In this document: positions 21,298 through 33,286 of the stretch, in pieces
How the letters are laid out: every line of letters starts with the position of its first letter
Position numbering within the stretch: the stretch's first letter is position 1
Origin: Lumbricus terrestris
Lineage: Eukaryota > Annelida > Clitellata > Crassiclitellata > Lumbricidae
NCBI GenBank assembly: GCA_949752735.1
Contig: OX457052.1
Coordinates: 35,252,263 to 35,316,262 of the forward strand
Length of the DNA: 64,000 nucleotides
Direction: 5' to 3'
Program-made: the position numbers and the translations under genes
Notes under the pieces: generated by a model
What the model was told of the DNA's origin: nothing
Seen by the model: the letters and a program-made list of their open reading frames with translations, nothing else
Databases searched by the model: none

Positions 21298-21759
21298 GTA
21301 TGTATGTATGTATGTATGTATGTATGTATGTACGTATGTATGTATGTATGTATGTATGTATGTATGTATGTATGAATGTATGTATGTATGTATGTATGTA
21401 TGTATGTATGTATGTATGTATGTATGTATGTATGTACATGTATGTATGTATGTATGTCTGTATGTATGTATGTATGTATGTATGTATGTATGTATGTATG
21501 TATGTATGTATGTATGTATGTATGTATGTATGTATGTATGTATGTATGTATGTATGTATGTATGTATGTATGTATGTATGTATGTATGTATGTATGTATG
21601 TATGTATGTATGTATGTATGTATGTATGTATGTATGTATGTATGTATGTATGTATGTATGTATGTATGTATGTATGTATGTATGTATGTATGTATGTATG
21701 TATGTATGTATGTATGTATGTATGTATGTATGTATGTATGTATGTATGTATGTATGTAT
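21298..21759. repeat. Long (GTAT)n microsatellite
   Basis: About 460 bp of nearly uninterrupted tetranucleotide repeat with a few variants (ACGT, GAAT, ACAT, GTCT) in the first 170 bp and a pure right half. The left remnant lies across the LTR element at about 14,631-14,643, so the retrotransposon entered the repeat. All ORFs here are artefacts. Confidence 0.95.
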
Positions 21760-23779
21760 AACTTCGAATTAATAATAATGAACATCCACATCATAGAAAT
21801 GGTAGATACCCTCACTTTTTTTACGTCAAACGACTTTATTCTTGTAGGCTATCAGTAGGCCTACACTCATGCAACGATTGCATCTGACGGAAAGTAGGAA
21901 GTAATATTACGTTCCCAAAAAATGCTTAGTTCGCTTGCAATTTAGGAGTTCGAACCCCAAACACATAATTATAGTTTCAAATAAATTCTGAAGTTATTCA
22001 CTTGGGGTTGAACGCAGAAACTCGACTGACTACGGCCACGAATATCGAATATCGGTTTATTCACCGCAAGACCGCAATAAGAATTCAATCTAATCTAAAC
22101 TTTTGCTGCTGATTTGATCGCAATCGTCTATGCGATACCTACTTCATGGAACGTATCGTTTTGGGGCATTTATAGAGCGCCATGCACCTTCATCATCGTC
22201 TTCATCGTCATACCATTTCCATTACCTTCATGTCATACTATATCATGTATCTCCTTTGCCTCTACCTATACTCACCATGCTCACACTACTTCCCTCTTTA
22301 TCCTCGTCATCGTAATTGCTAGATTAAATTTTAATGCAGCTCCAAGAATTTTGTTGCGACTGTACTCGGTTCGTTATTGCCTTAGAAAACGTCTCTTCTA
22401 ACCTATAAAAAGAAAATGTTACTTAAAAGAGGTGTTGAATATCTGCACATTCCACGAAATTTCTTTAGCACAATCTATCAACCGTATAAGAGCACAATCT
22501 TTTGAACAAGGGCGTTTGTTTGGCCAATTGCTCGCAAACGAAGCGGTTTCATTCATGCGATAATAATCGTAGCGTCTCCCTCCTGATTTGTCCAGGTTTG
22601 GAACTGACACTTCTATTATAGACTGGCAGTTGCAGAGACTTAATGTTGAACGCGATCGAAGCAATAACTATTATCATAGCTTCCTTCCTCATCAAGTAAC
22701 TTACGTCGGTTATATTGCAGGTCATTATTATTCAAAAGTCTGACGATCTGTTGACGTTTTACAAATTTCTTCGGTCTTGGGACAGGGAAATAATTTCGTC
22801 TTTGGTCAAGGGCGGATACAGAAATTTTCGAAAGGGGTGGGGCACAAATTTCGGTCTTGGGACAAGGACATAAGAACAATTTCGTCTTGGTCACCGAAAA
22901 TCTGCTGACCTTTTTTTAGTCATTTGTCGAAATCCCAAGATACCATTTTATTCGCCAAAATAGTTTATGAATTTTTTTAGTCGTAGGCCTACAGTGTTCT
23001 TAAGCCCCAGCACGGACCTCGTGTACGGACCTCGTGGGGCGTATGGAGGGGACTACGAAACTATTCATGGGGTGGTGGGGGGGGATCACGTCAACTTTTC
23101 GAGCCATAATAGCTGGTGAAAAATAAAGAAATTTCTTGCCCGTATAGCCGCTATAGCGGCTTGGTGGTCTTTGACAAATACCCGTAAACCCCGCAAAATT
23201 GTTAGTGGTTTCAATACATGCGCATGCGCAAAAGGCTATGAATATAGTTTCACAGCAATGAATTCAAAACTAAGTTTGTTCAGAATCGGCACCAAAGTAG
23301 TGCAAAAAAAATGCAGAGGAGATCGGAGCACGACCCGATAAATTAAACCTGCGAACCGTTAGTGTTGACCATTGCACAAGTCAATATGTAACAAACAGTG
23401 GTGGCGATACTAGGCCTACAGTTCGCGCAGGTCATTTGACCTGTCTATTTTGATCCTGACCTACATCTTGACCTGCCTAGATTCTTGGAATTTTTAATAT
23501 CTTGTGTCTTGTGTAAATCCTTTTACCTGCTAAATCACCTAATGCGGCTGATGCGACCTGCTTTAAATGTATGGTTGTTAACGCCACTGGTAAAAAAACC
23601 CGTCAACCTAAGCCACAAAAACAGAATTATGAAACAATTATTAAGATGTTGAGGAGATAGTAATTATAGGAACTACAGAATTGAGGAAGAATGAAAATCT
23701 TAATAAAATTCTATAAATGAATCATTAATGTTTGAGACGCAGATTTTGTCGAGCGTTGTCACATCGCCATCATTGCTTC
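21760..23779. other. Non-coding stretch
   Basis: I see no supportable gene. Short ORFs at 22,114-22,401 and 22,419-22,894 lack recognisable domains. The segment 22,790-22,990 (GGGCGGATAC... and ACCTTTTTTTAGTCATT) resembles the GGGCGGA-type elements at 23,788 and 35,434. TAGGCCTA occurs at about 21,857, 22,985 and 23,411. Confidence 0.5.
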
Positions 23780-23787
23780 GCGACGGT

Positions 23788-24150
23788 CATGGGCGGAGAC
23801 CTAGGGGGGACAGAGGGGACGCTCCCCCCAATGAAAGTGTTGGGGACAGCCCATGCATTCGTCCCCCCACCCAATCGTTGAGCGTCACGACTAAAAAAAG
23901 AAAGAAAAAAGGTCATCAAATTTTTGGACGGCGAAAATAGAAAATTGCATCGAGATTTGGGCGGATGACTAAAAAAAGGTCATCAAGATTTTTGGGTGGC
24001 GAAAATAGAATTTCTATTCGAGATTTCGCAGGTCGTCAGAACTTTTTGACGGCAAAAGATGGAAATTTTTCCGACACTGAGCCATTCGTCCGTCAAAAAC
24101 TCTCACGTCCATCCGCCCCCCCCAATTCTCCGCCCAGGTCTCCGCCCATG
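23788..24150. mobile_element. hAT-like MITE, CATGGGCGGAGACCT ends
   Basis: Terminal inverted repeats CATGGGCGGAGACCT at 23,788 and at the complement ending at 24,150. Exact 8-bp flanking copies of GCGACGGT lie at 23,780-23,787 and 24,151-24,158. The 363-bp interior has inverted G-rich/C-rich stretches and no transposase. An 8-bp TSD with short ends beginning CA is the hAT pattern. Confidence 0.85.
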
Positions 24151-24158
24151 GCGACGGT

Positions 24159-25199
24159 TGTCTACACGAATAGACTAGCTGTTACTGTACAATGTCTCCT
24201 GCCGCATTCAGCAGGTTAATACCCACACAAACGAGTCCAGTCCATCTCGACATGCTATCAATACACGAAATTCTTGGCTTTTCTCGTCCATAGACCACTC
24301 AGCAGATTGCTTTCGGTACTATTGTGCGGCTGTCTCATGAAACGGCCAATAGCTTTTGTGTGAGCTAATAGTTCCTTCCTGATCCGCTAATGAGCAAGGC
24401 CGTTCATTTTATGTCATTATTTTTTGTACGAGAAATTCTCAATAGTTTTCTGATGCACTTGTTCTCAAAGCAATGCTTGAATACGCTTTTCGTCCTCCTT
24501 CTTCAGCGTCCAGGCCTCGCATCCACAAGTGGCAACGAGTGTCAAATTATAACTATTACTGATACAAGTTATATATATAATCTTTTCCAATACGTTATGC
24601 AGTGCTTATAAGACTGCCTGTTTTGCGCTAAATTTCTCTGGGAGATTTGCATGTAGGGCCTGCCTTGGTCATTGTCTTGGCTGCAAATTTACTCGGACAC
24701 ACGAGCAATGTTAGCGGATGTGAGCGCCGTGCGTACCGATTCCCATGGTTGGCGAGTAGAAAGTCCTATTTTATCAAGTTTCCGTAGCAGATAATTCAAT
24801 GTATTGTTTATTCCATCCTCTGCTAGAAAATTCGCTAATCATTTCAAACGAATTAAATCCCTTATCAGTTCGTAAAATTAAGATCAAAACGTCATCATCG
24901 TCTGTCAACGGCGCCAGATTGCGTCACAAATGACAGCAAAATATGGTAGCTAGCGCTGTTCCGGGCATATAATTAAAACCTAAACTAGTATCAGTTCGAC
25001 TTTTTAGAGCTAATACTAGAGTGAAATACCTTTAATTTGATGCATTAAGCATAAATAAATGTTAAAAATTGGCGAACGCGTGCAAAGTCGGGACATTTAT
25101 GCTGGGCCACCCTGTATGTTCAACAAAATGCGGATAGTAGTAATTATTGGTCTATTAGCCCTCAGGCAACCAAGCTTTTTTGTAACATGGACTACCAAA
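24159..25199. other. Non-coding stretch with a small LINE scrap and a mariner-like end
   Basis: On the minus strand at about 24,430-24,545 the translation CGCEAWTLKKEDEKR is a scrap of an RTE-type LINE C-terminal region. Near 25,087-25,115, GGGCCACCCTGTA resembles the terminus of a mariner/Tc1-type element, but no partner end was found. Nothing else coding is supported. Confidence 0.5.
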
Positions 25200-25901
25200 T
25201 AAATAATTACAAGTTACTTTTTAACTCTTTTTTGTGAGACAATAATTATTAAATGATTTAAATCTAATAATTGATCGGAGACCCATGAAATCATGGAACA
25301 GCAATTTATAAAGCTTGCTAATCCTGTAAGAATGTGCATCGATCTTCTTAATGACAAAATATAAATCCTAACCTAATAATATGTAGTTTATATTAACGAA
25401 TGTAGTTACTAATAAATTTTAATATAAACACAATGCACAAAATATGCACAAAAAAGTAAAAATTTAATCGAACAAAATGGGGCAAAATCTAACCGATTCA
25501 TACATCAATCTCTATAATTCTGAAGTAGTGATGTAGGCCTATGTGCAGCTAATGTGCTTATGATTCAACAGGCAGGTATCCAAAGATTGCAATCTAAAAC
25601 AGAATATTTTTTATATCCCCATGCGCTTGAACAGCTGAAAATGGCATATCTGATCGTAAGAAAATGTGCAATGTCCTATATCTATACACAAAGCACTAAT
25701 AGGCAGGACTTTCTGAGTTATATGGTACACCAGAATACTTCATGCAAACAAATTCCTGAATTTAATAAAATTACAGCCAGCAAGATTGTTGTCTCTATGT
25801 TTCTCAACGCACCAACCATGCACCTCATTTATTATACAAAGACATAAGTAAGTGTCCTACTCATTCCGCGACCTTTAATTACATATATCTGGAAATATAA
25901 A
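25200..25901. repeat. Conserved 3' flank of unit 2
   Basis: It matches the 3' sides of the other units. On the minus strand AATAAA (plus 25,828-25,833) lies about 70 bp past the stop codon and could be the polyadenylation signal of the zinc-finger gene. Confidence 0.65.
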
Positions 25902-27596
25902 TCAGAATAGGTCACTAAATAACTTGTCAGGTGTAGCAAGAGAATGACCAGAACAATGGTCTAGGAATATCTTCTCATTTTCAAGCATTTCGCCACATAC
26001 GCCACATCCAAATGATTTCTCCATAAACAGTTTTGCATCCTCAAGTGATTTGATTTTGGAAATCTTTGCAAGAGGACTTCTTTTATCATTGGAATCAGGA
26101 TACATGCTTACTGACAAACTATCATGTAGTTTATCCATGACGCATGTGCTATGTGATGAAACCGATTGAAAACACAGGTCAGCAGATGATTGTATCCCAG
26201 CATTAGGTTTAAACTGTCTGGTTGAAGATTTCCTTTTAGAATATGGTTTACTCCAGGTTCGGTGCTCCTCATCCATATGAGATCGCCTGTGTCTCGTTAG
26301 AGTTCCACGATCAGTGAACCTTTCATCGCAACCCTCACATATGTAGGATCTTTCTCCAGTATGTGCTCTCATGTGTCTTTTCAGATCACTAGCACGACAA
26401 AATGATTTCTGACATAATTGACACTTGTATTGTTTCTCTCCAGTATGAGATCTCATGTGTCTTTTCAAGACACCTCCCGAAGTAAATAATTTATGACATA
26501 ACTGACATATGTATGGTTTCTCTCCAGAATGGGTGCTCATGTGTATTTTTAGATTACTTCCCGTTCTAAATAATTTATGACATAACTGACATTTGTATGG
26601 TTTCTCTCCAGAATGGGATCTCATATGTACTTTTAGCTCACTACTTGTAGTAAACGATCTAAGACATAACTGACATTTGTAAGGTTTCTCTCCAGAATGG
26701 GATCTCATATCATGTCTTTTTAGCACACCATTTGTAGTAAATGATTTCTGACATAACGGACATTTGTATGGTTTCTCTCCAGAATGGGATCTCATATGTA
26801 CTTTCAGCTTAGTACTTGCAGTAAATGATTTCTGACATAATGGACATTTGTATGGTTTATCTCCAGAATGGGATCGTATGTGTATTTTTAGATAACTTCC
26901 CGTAGTAAATGACTTCTGGCATAAATGACAGTTGTATGGTTTCTCTCCAGAATGGGATCTCATGTGTATTTGTAGATGAGTTCCCATACTAAATAATTTA
27001 TGACATAACTGACATTTGTATGGTTTCTGGCCAGTATGTGATCTCGTGTGTGTTTTCAGATTTCCACTTTGAGTAAATGATTTCTGACATAACTGACATT
27101 TGTATGGTTTCTCTCCAGAATGGGATCTCATGTGTGTTTTCAGCTCACCACCCGTAGTAAATGATTTCTGGCATAACTGACATTTGTATGGTTTCTCTCC
27201 AGAATGGGATCTCATATGGGTTTTCAGATCACCGCCCGTAGTAAATGATTTCTGGCATAACTGACATTTGTATGGTTTCTCTCCAGAATGGGATCTCATA
27301 TTGTGTGTTTTCAGCTGACCACCGGTAGTAAATGATTTGTGACATAACTGACATTTGAATGGTTTTTCTCCAGTATGTGATCTCATATGTACTTTCAGCT
27401 CACTACTTGTAGTAAATGATTTCTGACATAACTGACATTTGTATGGTTTCTCTCCAGAGTGGGATCTCATGTGTATTTTCAGGTCATAACTTTTAGTAAA
27501 TGATTTCTGACATAACTGACATTTGTATGGTTTTTCATCAGTATGGGATCTCTCTGGGCTTTCAGATGTAAAGTTTGAGAAAATAATTTCTGACAT
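25902..27596 (-). CDS. Poly-C2H2 zinc-finger protein, unit 2 (intact)
   Basis: A predicted nuclear DNA-binding protein of unknown target. The leader MSEIIFSNFTSESPERSHTD precedes 15 C2H2 fingers with (T/S)GEKP linkers. The C-terminal module shared by all units follows: a basic linker WSKPYSKRKSSTRQF, a Ser-rich region, and the isolated last finger (CGVCGEMLENEKIFLDHC). Fingers 3 and 10 have four residues between the zinc His pair (HNMRSH, HDMRSH) instead of three. I chose the start conserved with units 3 and 4; an ATG three codons earlier (27,605) is also possible, and a TGA stands upstream of it in frame. No effector domain such as KRAB is visible. Intact and uninterrupted, this is a good candidate for an expressed gene, although upstream exons cannot be excluded. 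Confidence 0.85.
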   Translation of the reverse strand: MSEIIFSNFTSESPERSHTDEKPYKCQLCQKSFTKSYDLKIHMRSHSGEKPYKCQLCQKSFTTSSELKVHMRSHTGEKPFKCQLCHKSFTTGGQLKTHNMRSHSGEKPYKCQLCQKSFTTGGDLKTHMRSHSGEKPYKCQLCQKSFTTGGELKTHMRSHSGEKPYKCQLCQKSFTQSGNLKTHTRSHTGQKPYKCQLCHKLFSMGTHLQIHMRSHSGEKPYNCHLCQKSFTTGSYLKIHIRSHSGDKPYKCPLCQKSFTASTKLKVHMRSHSGEKPYKCPLCQKSFTTNGVLKRHDMRSHSGEKPYKCQLCLRSFTTSSELKVHMRSHSGEKPYKCQLCHKLFRTGSNLKIHMSTHSGEKPYICQLCHKLFTSGGVLKRHMRSHTGEKQYKCQLCQKSFCRASDLKRHMRAHTGERSYICEGCDERFTDRGTLTRHRRSHMDEEHRTWSKPYSKRKSSTRQFKPNAGIQSSADLCFQSVSSHSTCVMDKLHDSLSVSMYPDSNDKRSPLAKISKIKSLEDAKLFMEKSFGCGVCGEMLENEKIFLDHCSGHSLATPDKLFSDLF

Positions 27597-27605
27597 AACC
27601 TCCAT

Positions 27606-29055
27606 AATTATAGTTTCTTTTCATTATGGGTTCCTATTATGCCTTCAGATCGCAACACTTAGTCAAATGATTTCAAGCATAACTGATACCTATAGTGGTG
27701 TATTTACAGTGTGTGCTCTTCCATGCAACTTCCATGATGAATTGATTTCCGTCAAAACTGATTTTTGCCTGGTTGCTCTCCAGTACGTTTCCTCAAAGGA
27801 TCTGTGAGCAAGTCACTTCGCGCATGAGAATTTGTGATGCTTTTAATCAAGATTGGTTCATAATCGGTGATCATGTCATCATCTGAAGCAGAAATGATTC
27901 ACCACATGAATTGAATTTCAATTCCTTTTCTTCAGTAGGCCCTACTAACGGTCTCCATTTGAAAGCAATGTGTATAGAAACAGCGTTTGGCTTTACGTGA
28001 AACTTTTCACATGATTCTTGTATCAGAAACAGTCTAAGAATTTCAAATAATGTGAAATTACTTGCACAGATGTTACATCAAAGACATCCAAACTCTGTAG
28101 ATGAATAGATTTCGGACACTTGTCCATTATTATTCAGATGCAATATTAACTGAAGAGGAATAAATCAATGACAGACAGAGTTCCATGTGAATATGGCCGA
28201 AACAACATTTTTGAAAAAAATAAGACATAGGCGTTCTCAAAGAATTTCCATTCAGATGCTCTCATATAATGCGGTTTGCTATTATGCACTTCTTTAGAAA
28301 ATCTTCTGGCATCTGAAAATTTAACAACAGCAACATCTCATAATAAATTATCCCAAAACATAAAAGTATTGCATTACTTTTATAATTGCTGTCACATAAG
28401 GGACAGAATGATTCCCAAATGAATTAAGAGTTAGCACATGTAAGTATGCCATGCATTGAAGGATGATATTTTGCATAATTACAAATCCACATCAGAGGTC
28501 TATGAACTTAGCGTCTAAGATTATTCAACACATAGTTTAATATGAATCATATACAAACTCACTTCTGCTCTAATTCACTAATCTCTATTTCAGCACGCAT
28601 GTTGTTATGAGTGTCATTCAATGGAATTATTCTTTGTTGTTCATAATATCCTTAGCAAAATCATAACTGCAAAGTTAGGCCTACAGCAATTGTTTCCCTT
28701 TGATTATTTACTGCTTTGATGGTGCATTCATTCACTTTTTTCACTGATAGCAGGGAAAGTTTTGATTATAACAGATATTTGGTTTTCCGTCTTCTTACAT
28801 AAAATGGTATTTTATCCACTGTTTTCTAACAGACAGTGTCACTTAGAGATATTTTGTTCATAATGTAGAGTCTGTCACAGCAATAGGCACATAACATCTA
28901 TTTTATTAAAGATTACTGTTAGCCAATCCAAAAGCGATTTTTGCAAAATTATTTTCATAAATCCCACTTCTATTTCAATAAAAATTATTTTATCAGTCTA
29001 ACTTCTATTTAGCAAGAATTTGTTTTGCCAAATCGAGTTGTATTCGACCAAAACT
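27606..29055. repeat. 5' flank of unit 2
   Basis: No gene. It is collinear with the flanks of units 1, 3 and 4: conserved upstream block, then 28,180-28,460, then the block at 28,740-28,960. Much of the ~35-bp tract seen in other units between them is missing here. Confidence 0.65.
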
Positions 29056-29370
29056 TATCTGTTTGAGCTTTGCCTCCCTCTTTCCACATGCATAGGCCTT
29101 AGCGCACTGCGCTCTGCTGTCCATGGTGACTTAATGGTTCCTTTCACTCGTTCTGCAGTCTGCAACAATGCAGAGGTGTTCGTTCTCTGTGGTTGGTTCA
29201 GCAACCTGGAATGGACTTCCTTTGACTATGCGACACCTCACAAGCTGTTCTCAATTTCACAAACTGTTGAAGACTTTTTTTAGCTTGATCTCGGCCGAGA
29301 GCGCCTCTGAGTAGGTACCTTTAAGGAGCACTATAAAAATTACGATTGATTGATTGAAAGCTGAAATCCA
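29056..29370 (+). pseudogene. CR1/L2-like LINE 3' fragment
   Basis: The translation shows LSALRSAVHGDLMVP and, in shifted frames, a tryptophan-containing segment that aligns with the last ~80 residues of the LINE ORF at 58,969-61,242. The nucleotide end (GCACTATAAAAATTACGATT, then ATTG repeats) corresponds to the 3' end of that LINE family. It interrupts the unit flank between GTATTCGACCAAAA and AAGCTGAAATCC. Severely 5'-truncated and frameshifted. Confidence 0.7.
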
Positions 29371-29816
29371 TGTAATGACCAATTAGCTTACGACGCTGAA
29401 ATCAGTGGCGTAACAACATTACGAGGGTGGACAAAGTCTACGGGCTCCCAAGATCTTATGGGCCCCCAAGTTCATTAACCAAAAAAGTTTTAAAAGTTTC
29501 AGGTAATTTTCCGATTTATAGTTTCAGACTACAGATTCTGCAGTATAACCGTAAGTAGTGCGAGCCTGTATGACGGATATGATAAACGATGGGAATGCAT
29601 GTGTCATGTCTGTCAGGACATGGGCATCTCAAATGCTAGTATTTGACCCGTAGTAGAAGTCAACACTCAAGCAGTCGTACATGACGCTACGTTCATCCTT
29701 GGTGGTCTAAGGGTCATCCCAGCGCACGACCAGAGGTTCCTACATCACTACTCCATGATTTTCCGATCACTCACAATTGCATCGTTAAGGAATTATGCTT
29801 GAAATAGTATATCTGC

Positions 29817-30066
29817 TTTCTCCTCCTTTCCCTCCCTCCATCCTTCCCTCTGTATGTCTCCCTCTGTCTGTCTGTCTCTGTTTCAGTCTGTCTCTTTCAG
29901 TGTCTCTAGCCTATAATTATGCAAGTCAAGTGACCAACACACATTGTACATTGCAGACTTTCTTGCAGTCTTCCTTCCTTCCGTCCGTCCGTCCGTCCGC
30001 CCGCCCGCACCTGTATGCTCGAGCATGTGTTTTTGTTTGAGTGAATGAGTATTTTGATTGATTGAG

Positions 30067-30111
<45 letters not shown>

Positions 30112-30113
30112 CG
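29817..30113. repeat. Simple-sequence cluster
   Basis: A pyrimidine-rich stretch with TCTG and CCGT repeats (29,817-30,010), then (GT)n about 40 bp long ending in (GC)n (30,068-30,113). No coding content. Confidence 0.85.
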
Positions 30114-30218
30114 TGTTGTGTTATACCGTGTTGGCAGCGTTACAGTTGTGTTTAGGCTGTATAGACCCATGCATTTCGTTTCTATAAATCAAGTCCATTT
30201 TGCTTGAAAAAAGACATT

Positions 30219-32815
30219 AGGGTCATTCCATGTCAAATCAACAAATTTTTCAGAAAGTTCCAGGTCGACCATCTCAGATTTGAATGAAAATTTTTCAGAA
30301 TGTTTATTATGGTATTAGAGGAAACTATGCCAAATTTTAGATCAAAATCTTAAGTAGTTTTGAAGATATTAATTTTCAAAGACGTCTGGGGTGACCTCGT
30401 TTTCGACGTTTTGGGAGTCGCGCCTAAATTTGTAACAACGTTCAGAAGCTCATAATTTCATTACTATAGCAGATAATTTTATGAAATTTTCAGGATGTTT
30501 AGTCTTTGTGGTTTAGATGACATGCTGAAGAAATGAAAGATCAGTCTTGAAAATTCTGATGTTAGGACCCAACTGAAAATGGTTTAAAAAAACTTGCGGA
30601 TGTCTGACGATCATACTTTGCTGCCCTGATGTGGCCAAATTGAATTTTTTAAAAAGAATATTTTAACAACCTGTGATACTAATGTACTTTCTCTACAAAA
30701 ATATGCAAAAAGTTTGAATTTCTGATGCATGCCTACTACCATATGGCCTTCCAAATTTGGAAAATTCCATTCCGAAGACCATTTTCAAGGTCAAAGATCA
30801 TCATGTTTGTTAGGTCATGGAGCAATAAAATTTACATCATTGGAAAGAGCAGCTCAGATACTCTAAGTGCACCAAAATTTGTGATGGAGTCTCTTCTTGT
30901 TCGTGCAATATGTTTTTTTCAATTGTGGCAGTTTTCTGCATTCGCGAGTTTATAATAGAGTCAATATCAGGGCATTATATTGTGAAATAATGTCTTTAAT
31001 AAGTCAATTTTTTCAGATTTCAGTCTCCTCATCTTCCTCAGGTCTTAAAGTTATTAGGTGGATGTCTAACTTGATGAGTCACTATCATATGAAAAATATA
31101 TCTAAGAGATACACATGCCCGAAAAAATGTAAATTGGCATTTGTGCAACATTTACAAATTTATAAATTTAAAATCACAAGGACTACCACCCAGATTCTTG
31201 CATATTTGGAAAGAACACAAAAAACTGATTAGATGAAAAAAATATCAGCCCACTGGTTAATTTCCTAGCCGTGATATGACAGTCCAAACTTGGTGGATCA
31301 GGACGTTTCTCGTGAATGATGTAATATGGCATTTGTACAAGATATGCAGATTTATTAATTGAAAATCACAAGGACTACCACCCAAATTCTTGCATATTTG
31401 GAAAGAGCACAAGAAACTGATTAGATGAAAAAAATATCAGCCGACTGGTTAATTTCCTAGCCGTGATATGACAGTCCAAACTTGCTGGATCGTGCCGTTT
31501 TCTCGTGATTAGCTTTTAATTCAAGTGGCACAAAAATAATCACGAAAAACGGCACGATCCATCAAGTTTGGACTGTCATATCACGGCTAGGAAGTTAACC
31601 AGTGGGCTGATATTTTTTTCATCTAATCAGGTTTTTGTGCTCTTTCCAAATATGCAAGAATATGGGTGGTAGTCCTTGTGATTTTCAATTAATAAATCTG
31701 CATATCTTGTACAAATGCCATATTACATCATTCACGAGAAACGTCCTGGTCCACCAAGTTTGGACTGTCATATCACGGCTAGGAAATTAACCAGTGGGCT
31801 GATATTTTTTTCATCCAATCAGTTTTTTGTGTTCTTTCCAAATATGCAAGAATCTGGGTGGTAGTCCTTGTGATTTTAAATTTATAAATTTGTAAATGTT
31901 GCACAAATGCCAATTTACATTTTTTCGGGCATGTGTATCTCTTAGATATATCTTTCATATGATAGTGACTCATCAAGTTAGACATCCACCTAATAACTTC
32001 AAGACCTGAGGAAGATGAGGAGACTGAAATCTGAAAAAATTGACTTATTACAGATATTATTTCACAATATAATGCCCTGATATTGACTCCATTATAAACT
32101 CGCGAATGCAGAAAACTGCCACAATTGAAAAAAACATATTGCACGAACAAGAAGAGACTCCATCACAAATTTTGGTGCACTTAGAGTATCTGAGCTGCTC
32201 TTTCCAATGATGTAAATTTTATTGCTCCATGACCTAACAAACATGATGATCTTTGACCTTGGAAATGGTCTTCGGAATGGAATTTTCCAAATTTGGAAGG
32301 CCATATGGTAGTAGGCATGCACCAGAAATTCAAACTTTTTGCATATTTTTGTAGAGAAAGTACATTAGTATCACAAGTTGCTAAAATATTTTTTTTTTTT
32401 TAATTCAATTTGGCCACACCAGGGCAGCGAAGATCGTCAGACATCCGCAAGTTTTTTTAAACCATTTTCAGTTGGGTCCTAACATCAGAATTTTCAAGAC
32501 TGATCTTTCATTTCTTCAGCATGTCATCTAAACCACAAAGACTAAACATCCTGAAAATTTCATAAAATTATCTGCTATAGTAATGAAGTTATGAGCTTCT
32601 GAATGTTGTTACAAATTTAGACGCGACTCCTAAAACGTCGAAAACGAGGTCACCCCAGACGTCTTTGAAAATTAATATCTTCAAAACTACTTAAGATTTT
32701 GATCTAAAATTTGGCATAGTTTCCTCTAATACCATAATAAACATTCTGAAAAATTTTCATTCAAATCCAAGATGGTCGACCTGGAGCCATTTGTTGAATT
32801 GAGGTGGAATGACCC
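30219..32815. mobile_element. 2.6-kb near-perfect palindrome (long inverted-repeat element)
   Basis: The left arm 30,219-31,511 and right arm 31,537-32,815 are reverse complements over about 1.28 kb with few differences, around a 25-bp spacer. The outer ends are GGGTCATTCCA. The flanks share ATTA, a possible 4-bp TSD. Each arm contains an internal ~165-bp duplication (GGACTACCACCCA...GACAGTCCAAACTTG). Mirror ORFs of 76 and about 111-123 codons occur in both arms, but they resemble no known protein and follow from the symmetry. It looks like a non-autonomous DNA transposon with very long inverted repeats; the superfamily is not determined. Confidence 0.8.
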
Positions 32816-33286
32816 ATTAATTATAACTCCATACATTCATCAAGGAAACCTATAAATCTGTTGACTAATATTATAGTGCTCATGATAATGATGTAGTAGG
32901 CCTACTATGCTCATGATTCTTCATATTTTATCTTTTAAAATTCTTTTATATTCAGTGATGACTAGCGCACACTAGCTCAGAATTAAACTAGTCTATAAGC
33001 AACAGGTTAATATTGTTCAATACATTTTGTCTGTTTTCTTGTTTTGTATTAAACTATCAATGTTTCATGAACTGTGGATTAACATTTATAAAGCGAAATT
33101 TTAGGAAAACGCACCCTGGAAATCATTTCAGCGCTCGGTTTAGGCTTAATCTATCGTTTAAACTGTAAACTGTAGTGCTAAATAGCCAGCCACCTCAATG
33201 TATTAACAATTAAAGTTTGTCTCGTTAATAGATAGGGCCCAAGCTTAGAATGTCAACGGGCCTCCGGCCAAGTTGTTACACCACTG

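Larger units (their letters stand above)
29403..33286. mobile_element. hAT-like element with CAGTGGCGTAACAAC ends, composite
   Basis: The left end CAGTGGCGTAACAAC pairs with GTTGTTACACCACTG at the right. The element splits the unit flank at GACGCTGAAAT / GCCTAAAATACACG, which other units have as one stretch (for example 11,005-11,030). The repeated GCTGAAAT/GCCTAAAAT is a degraded TSD. The element is non-autonomous, with no transposase ORF. About 2.6 kb of its length is the palindrome at 30,219-32,815, so the original element was about 1.3 kb. Confidence 0.65.

Noticed and set aside
21204..21858. 154-203-codon ORFs over the GTAT array
   Set aside because: All frames of a long tetranucleotide repeat without stops are open; there is no coding evidence.
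25080..25120. Complete mariner-like element
   Set aside because: Only one possible end (GGGCCACCCTGTA) was seen; no partner end and no transposase.
30725..32322. Mirror ORFs of 76 and 111-123 codons in the palindrome arms
   Set aside because: Their similarity follows from arm symmetry. They resemble no known protein and sit in AT-rich DNA, so I do not call them genes.
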